64,000 nucleotides of DNA, taken from assembly GCA_964019415.1 (NCBI GenBank), contig OZ025877.1, positions 5,836,685-5,900,684 on the forward strand, given 5' to 3'. Position 1 is the stretch's first letter, and the number at the start of each line of letters is the position of its first letter. The stretch comes from Ianthella basta. Lineage: Eukaryota > Porifera > Demospongiae > Verongiida > Ianthellidae. A program made the position numbers and the translations under genes. Under the pieces are notes generated by a model. It was not told the origin of the DNA, made no database searches, and saw nothing but the letters and a program-made list of their open reading frames with translations. Of the stretch, positions 62,901-64,000 are shown piece after piece.

Positions 62901-64000
62901 GCTATGAAGGGCTGGCCATTTGGAGGCTGGGGGCTGGCCAGATTCATTGCAGTGTAAGGACAGAGTACCCCTTTGTTGGTGATCACCATGGCAATGGGAG
63001 CTGGAGGATACTTCTTGACTTCATCTGTGGATACACATAAAAAAACACTAGTGGTACATCAGAGACTGACAGTAAGAGTGTAAGTACACTAGCCTCCATA
63101 CCAGGCATTGGTATGATGAGCTGCTGTACAGCTCTTTATGTAGTGTCTCCTATGTAATCTAGGAGCCTCACCAAACACTTCATGCACACACAGTGATCCT
63201 TATAGCTGCAAGTCGCCTGACCTCCATCAGACAGGCTAAGATAGCATGTGTGTAAGTATGTACATGTTTGTGGTAGCCTACTCCTACATATCTATTCCTT
63301 GGTTCATTCACATACTGTAATGTTATAACACTGGACAGCTATACACCAACTTTCCATCCCATCAACACCTTTCCATCAGCAAAACCCAACCCACTCCTCA
63401 ACCCACACACTGAGTGACACCCTCACCCAACCCACTCCCCAACCCACACACTGACTGACACCCTCACCCAACCCACTCTTCACAACACACACACTGAGTG
63501 ACACCCTCACCCAACCCACTCTTCACAACACACACGTACCTCCCTTCCCAATCATAATGTCCTCCATACAAGTGAGATCCAAAGCCATCCCCCGGGGGTA
63601 GGTGTCATCCTGATCTGCAGTGAGGGGAGTCTCAGCTCGTCCTGTGTCCACTTGGAGCCAGTGGGTCCACTTGGTCTACATACAGTAGGAGCCAATTGGT
63701 GCAAACATAAAATATTCAGCCATATCCCTCAATGTATAAATCACAATGCAAAGAGGATCCAGTGGAGGCAATATACAGTCATTGGCAGTGGTATGCTTAG
63801 ATACAAACTACATACATACATACATGTGTATATGAGTCTGCGCGAGTTAAGCTGACACTGAGTGTCCACGTGTGTTTGAGCAATTGTGCTTGTGTGTGTG
63901 TGTGTGTGCGTGCGTGCATGCGGTCAGTGTGTGCCGTACCTCAGAGTCCTTTTCTTTTGCAAGCACTGCAATCTCATTGCTAACGGATGAGGCTGCCAAG
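49954..64000 (-). CDS. NUP214: Nucleoporin NUP214, C-terminal two-thirds (5' end beyond window)
   Basis: NUP214 sits on the cytoplasmic face of the nuclear pore, where its propeller binds DDX19 and its coiled coil joins NUP88 and NUP62. Exons read: beyond 64000-63940, 63669-63540, 63024-60446, 60315-60116, 59824-59677, 59239-59136, 58922-56290, 54230-53976, 52831-52664, 50830-50590, 50431-50291, 50023-49954 (TAA at 49954). All phases join; about 2240 codons are in the window. The first exons give the end of the propeller (AETPLTADQDDTYPRGMALD, then KYPPAPIAMVITNKGVLCPY), typical of NUP214. A Ser/Pro/Gly-rich block, a coiled coil (about 60670-59136: VETFADSLNDLRERAEAIL, KSQFMDSFAHLEECKSMLN, SKKLDQLQKKMEKSG) and a long low-complexity tail follow, ending GFQGSSFTQYRS, the conserved NUP214 end. 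FG dipeptides are scarce. Two coding minisatellites make up much of the two giant exons. Confidence 0.9.
50877..50920. repeat. (TG/CG)n microsatellite
   Basis: A TG-rich run with CG interruptions in the NUP214 intron between the 52664 and 50830 exon ends. Similar short runs occur at 18395-18450 (ferlin intron) and 63891-63915 (NUP214 intron). Confidence 0.85.
51871..52552. mobile_element. MITE with TTCGCGGGATGT inverted ends
   Basis: The left end (gtatacatacaaatattcg-cgggatgt...ttcgtgaat, about 51871-51920) is matched inverted by the right end (about 52508-52552), roughly 43 bp with few differences. Subterminal words ttcgcaaaattct and aaaattgtcaggaaa also recur inverted. The 680-bp element lies in a NUP214 intron. 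A minus-strand frame inside (52289-52011, with CTITGASITRVDKSLV) is not recognised as a transposase. Confidence 0.7.
53340..53745 (-). pseudogene. Retroelement-associated nuclease-like fragment, frameshifted
   Basis: Two minus-strand frames follow each other: one with RLDMVIWSDQSVCLVELTIP (53690-53600) and one with AAERKRTRYEDLLAMC and LITIEVGSRGFISVPSF (53598-53440). Together they match the order D...LVELTVP...ER...RY..L.......VEVG.RGF of a domain with the look of a PD-(D/E)XK nuclease that is found beside reverse transcriptases in many fish, cnidarian and sponge genomes. The frame change near 53600 marks it as decayed. It lies in a NUP214 intron, same strand. Confidence 0.6.
53755..53890. 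repeat. (CT)n microsatellite grading into (CCCT)n
   Basis: A pure ct run at 53755-53807 followed by ccct/ccctccct units to about 53890. It directly abuts the retroelement fragment. Arg-Glu repeat frames on the minus strand are artefacts. Confidence 0.95.
54555..54686 (+). pseudogene. THAP zinc finger fragment, probable transposon relic
   Basis: A plus-strand frame (ATG at 54555, stop at 54684-54686) reads MPAYAHCCMLNCSNHC, then LSFHHIPANKDLRKRWLEGY. This is the start of a THAP (C2CH) DNA-binding domain: the Cys-x4-Cys pair, FH, P and the W of the conserved helix are present. The rest of the domain (AVPTLF box) is lost after the stop. THAP fingers head P-element-type transposases and some host proteins. 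Being antisense in a NUP214 intron and cut short, it is probably a DNA-transposon remnant. Confidence 0.55.
55763..56210. mobile_element. Fold-back MITE, copy 2 (related to 32030-32285)
   Basis: The left part (aattaaaaaggactcaggaatggc, then a caattctgtggagttaactc block) and the inverted right part (taggaacggccggctgaaaatg..., catttctgttagagtttactc) both match the arms of the element at 32030-32285. Arms are more diverged here and the interior is longer. It lies in the NUP214 intron between the 56290 and 54230 exon ends. Confidence 0.65.
56290..58922 (-). other. NUP214: NUP214 giant exon 2 with 42-bp coding minisatellite
   Basis: This 2633-nt exon joins the coiled-coil end (FLKPSLSPGNRYSLDPS) to the Ser/Thr/Pro tail. 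From about 57640 to 58320 it holds some 16 copies of a 42-bp unit coding GGPQPHPSGAYPPP and variants (SVGPQ, SDGPQ), followed by shorter PxGP-type units. Only a few FG pairs occur in the whole exon (for example KPLFGSHLLP and DFGSASDL). The donor is set at ACAG|GTTTGA, which alone gives the phase required by the next exon. Confidence 0.88.
59874..59918. repeat. (TG)n microsatellite
   Basis: A pure TG run about 45 bp long, within 50 bp of the acceptor of the NUP214 exon that starts at 59824. Confidence 0.95.
60446..63024 (-). other. NUP214: NUP214 giant exon 1 with 30-bp coding minisatellite
   Basis: This 2579-nt exon codes 859 residues without interruption. Between about 61350 and 62130 it consists of some 26 tandem copies of a 30-bp unit coding a decapeptide of the type APLGQPLGSG / APLSQPLSSG. 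Copies on the 61350-61590 side are almost identical (recent amplification); those at 61600-62120 are more varied. The frame is preserved throughout. The exon's 3' part opens the NUP214 coiled coil. Confidence 0.9.
63384..63533. repeat. Tandem repeat of about 51-bp units in NUP214 intron
   Basis: About three copies of acccactcctcaacccacac-acactgagtgacaccctcacccaac-type units. The last copies replace ccccaaccc with cttcacaac. The block abuts the donor of the exon ending at 63540. Confidence 0.75.

Overview
The window is nuclear DNA of an early-branching animal, most likely a sponge. The reasons are: multi-exon genes with canonical GT-AG splice sites, introns mostly 50-600 bp, dense (CA)n microsatellites, several families of short inverted-repeat transposons, and a gene set (ferlin with a DysF domain, TACC, NUP214, a CARD-type exon, a cysteine-rich secreted fibrinogen-like protein) that fits Metazoa. 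The sponge assignment is inference from gene content and texture; no marker fixes the species. There is no bacterial operon, CRISPR array, rRNA or tRNA gene that I can support.

Layout. 1-10.6 kb is gene-poor: decayed repeats, a hAT-like MITE (4920-5319), one CARD-like first exon (5873-6259, minus), a 5'-truncated LINE (6905-8022, plus) and a frameshifted Ulp1 protease/PHD finger copy (8595-9185, minus). 10604-26188 (minus) is a complete type-I ferlin; I could read 46 exons whose phases all fit and sum to 6021 nt (2006 codons plus stop). 27380-38905 (minus) is a TACC (transforming acidic coiled-coil) gene of at least 15 exons; its 5' end lies about 200 bp from the start of an unrecognised plus-strand gene (39103 onward). 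That gene, or two unrelated plus-strand genes, has exons at 39.1-40.1 kb and 48.2-49.7 kb. Between them lie a Gypsy gag remnant, a LINE remnant and an intact single-exon gene for a secreted, cysteine-rich fibrinogen-like protein (44627-45634). 49954-64000 (minus) is NUP214, complete at its C-terminus and cut by the window edge before the rest of its beta-propeller.

How the genes relate. Ferlin, TACC and NUP214 share no pathway: membrane repair/fusion, microtubule/centrosome organisation, nuclear pore transport. They are simply neighbours. The most unusual points are: a NUP214 whose low-complexity tail is built from two large in-frame coding minisatellites with very few FG dipeptides; a 170-bp near-identical inverted repeat bracketing four ferlin exons; a 53-bp-arm hairpin insertion with 16-bp flanking direct repeats in a ferlin intron; and at least six distinct MITE/fold-back families, mostly in introns.

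Limits: exon borders were chosen by hand from splice motifs, reading phase and family similarity; no alignment or database search was run.
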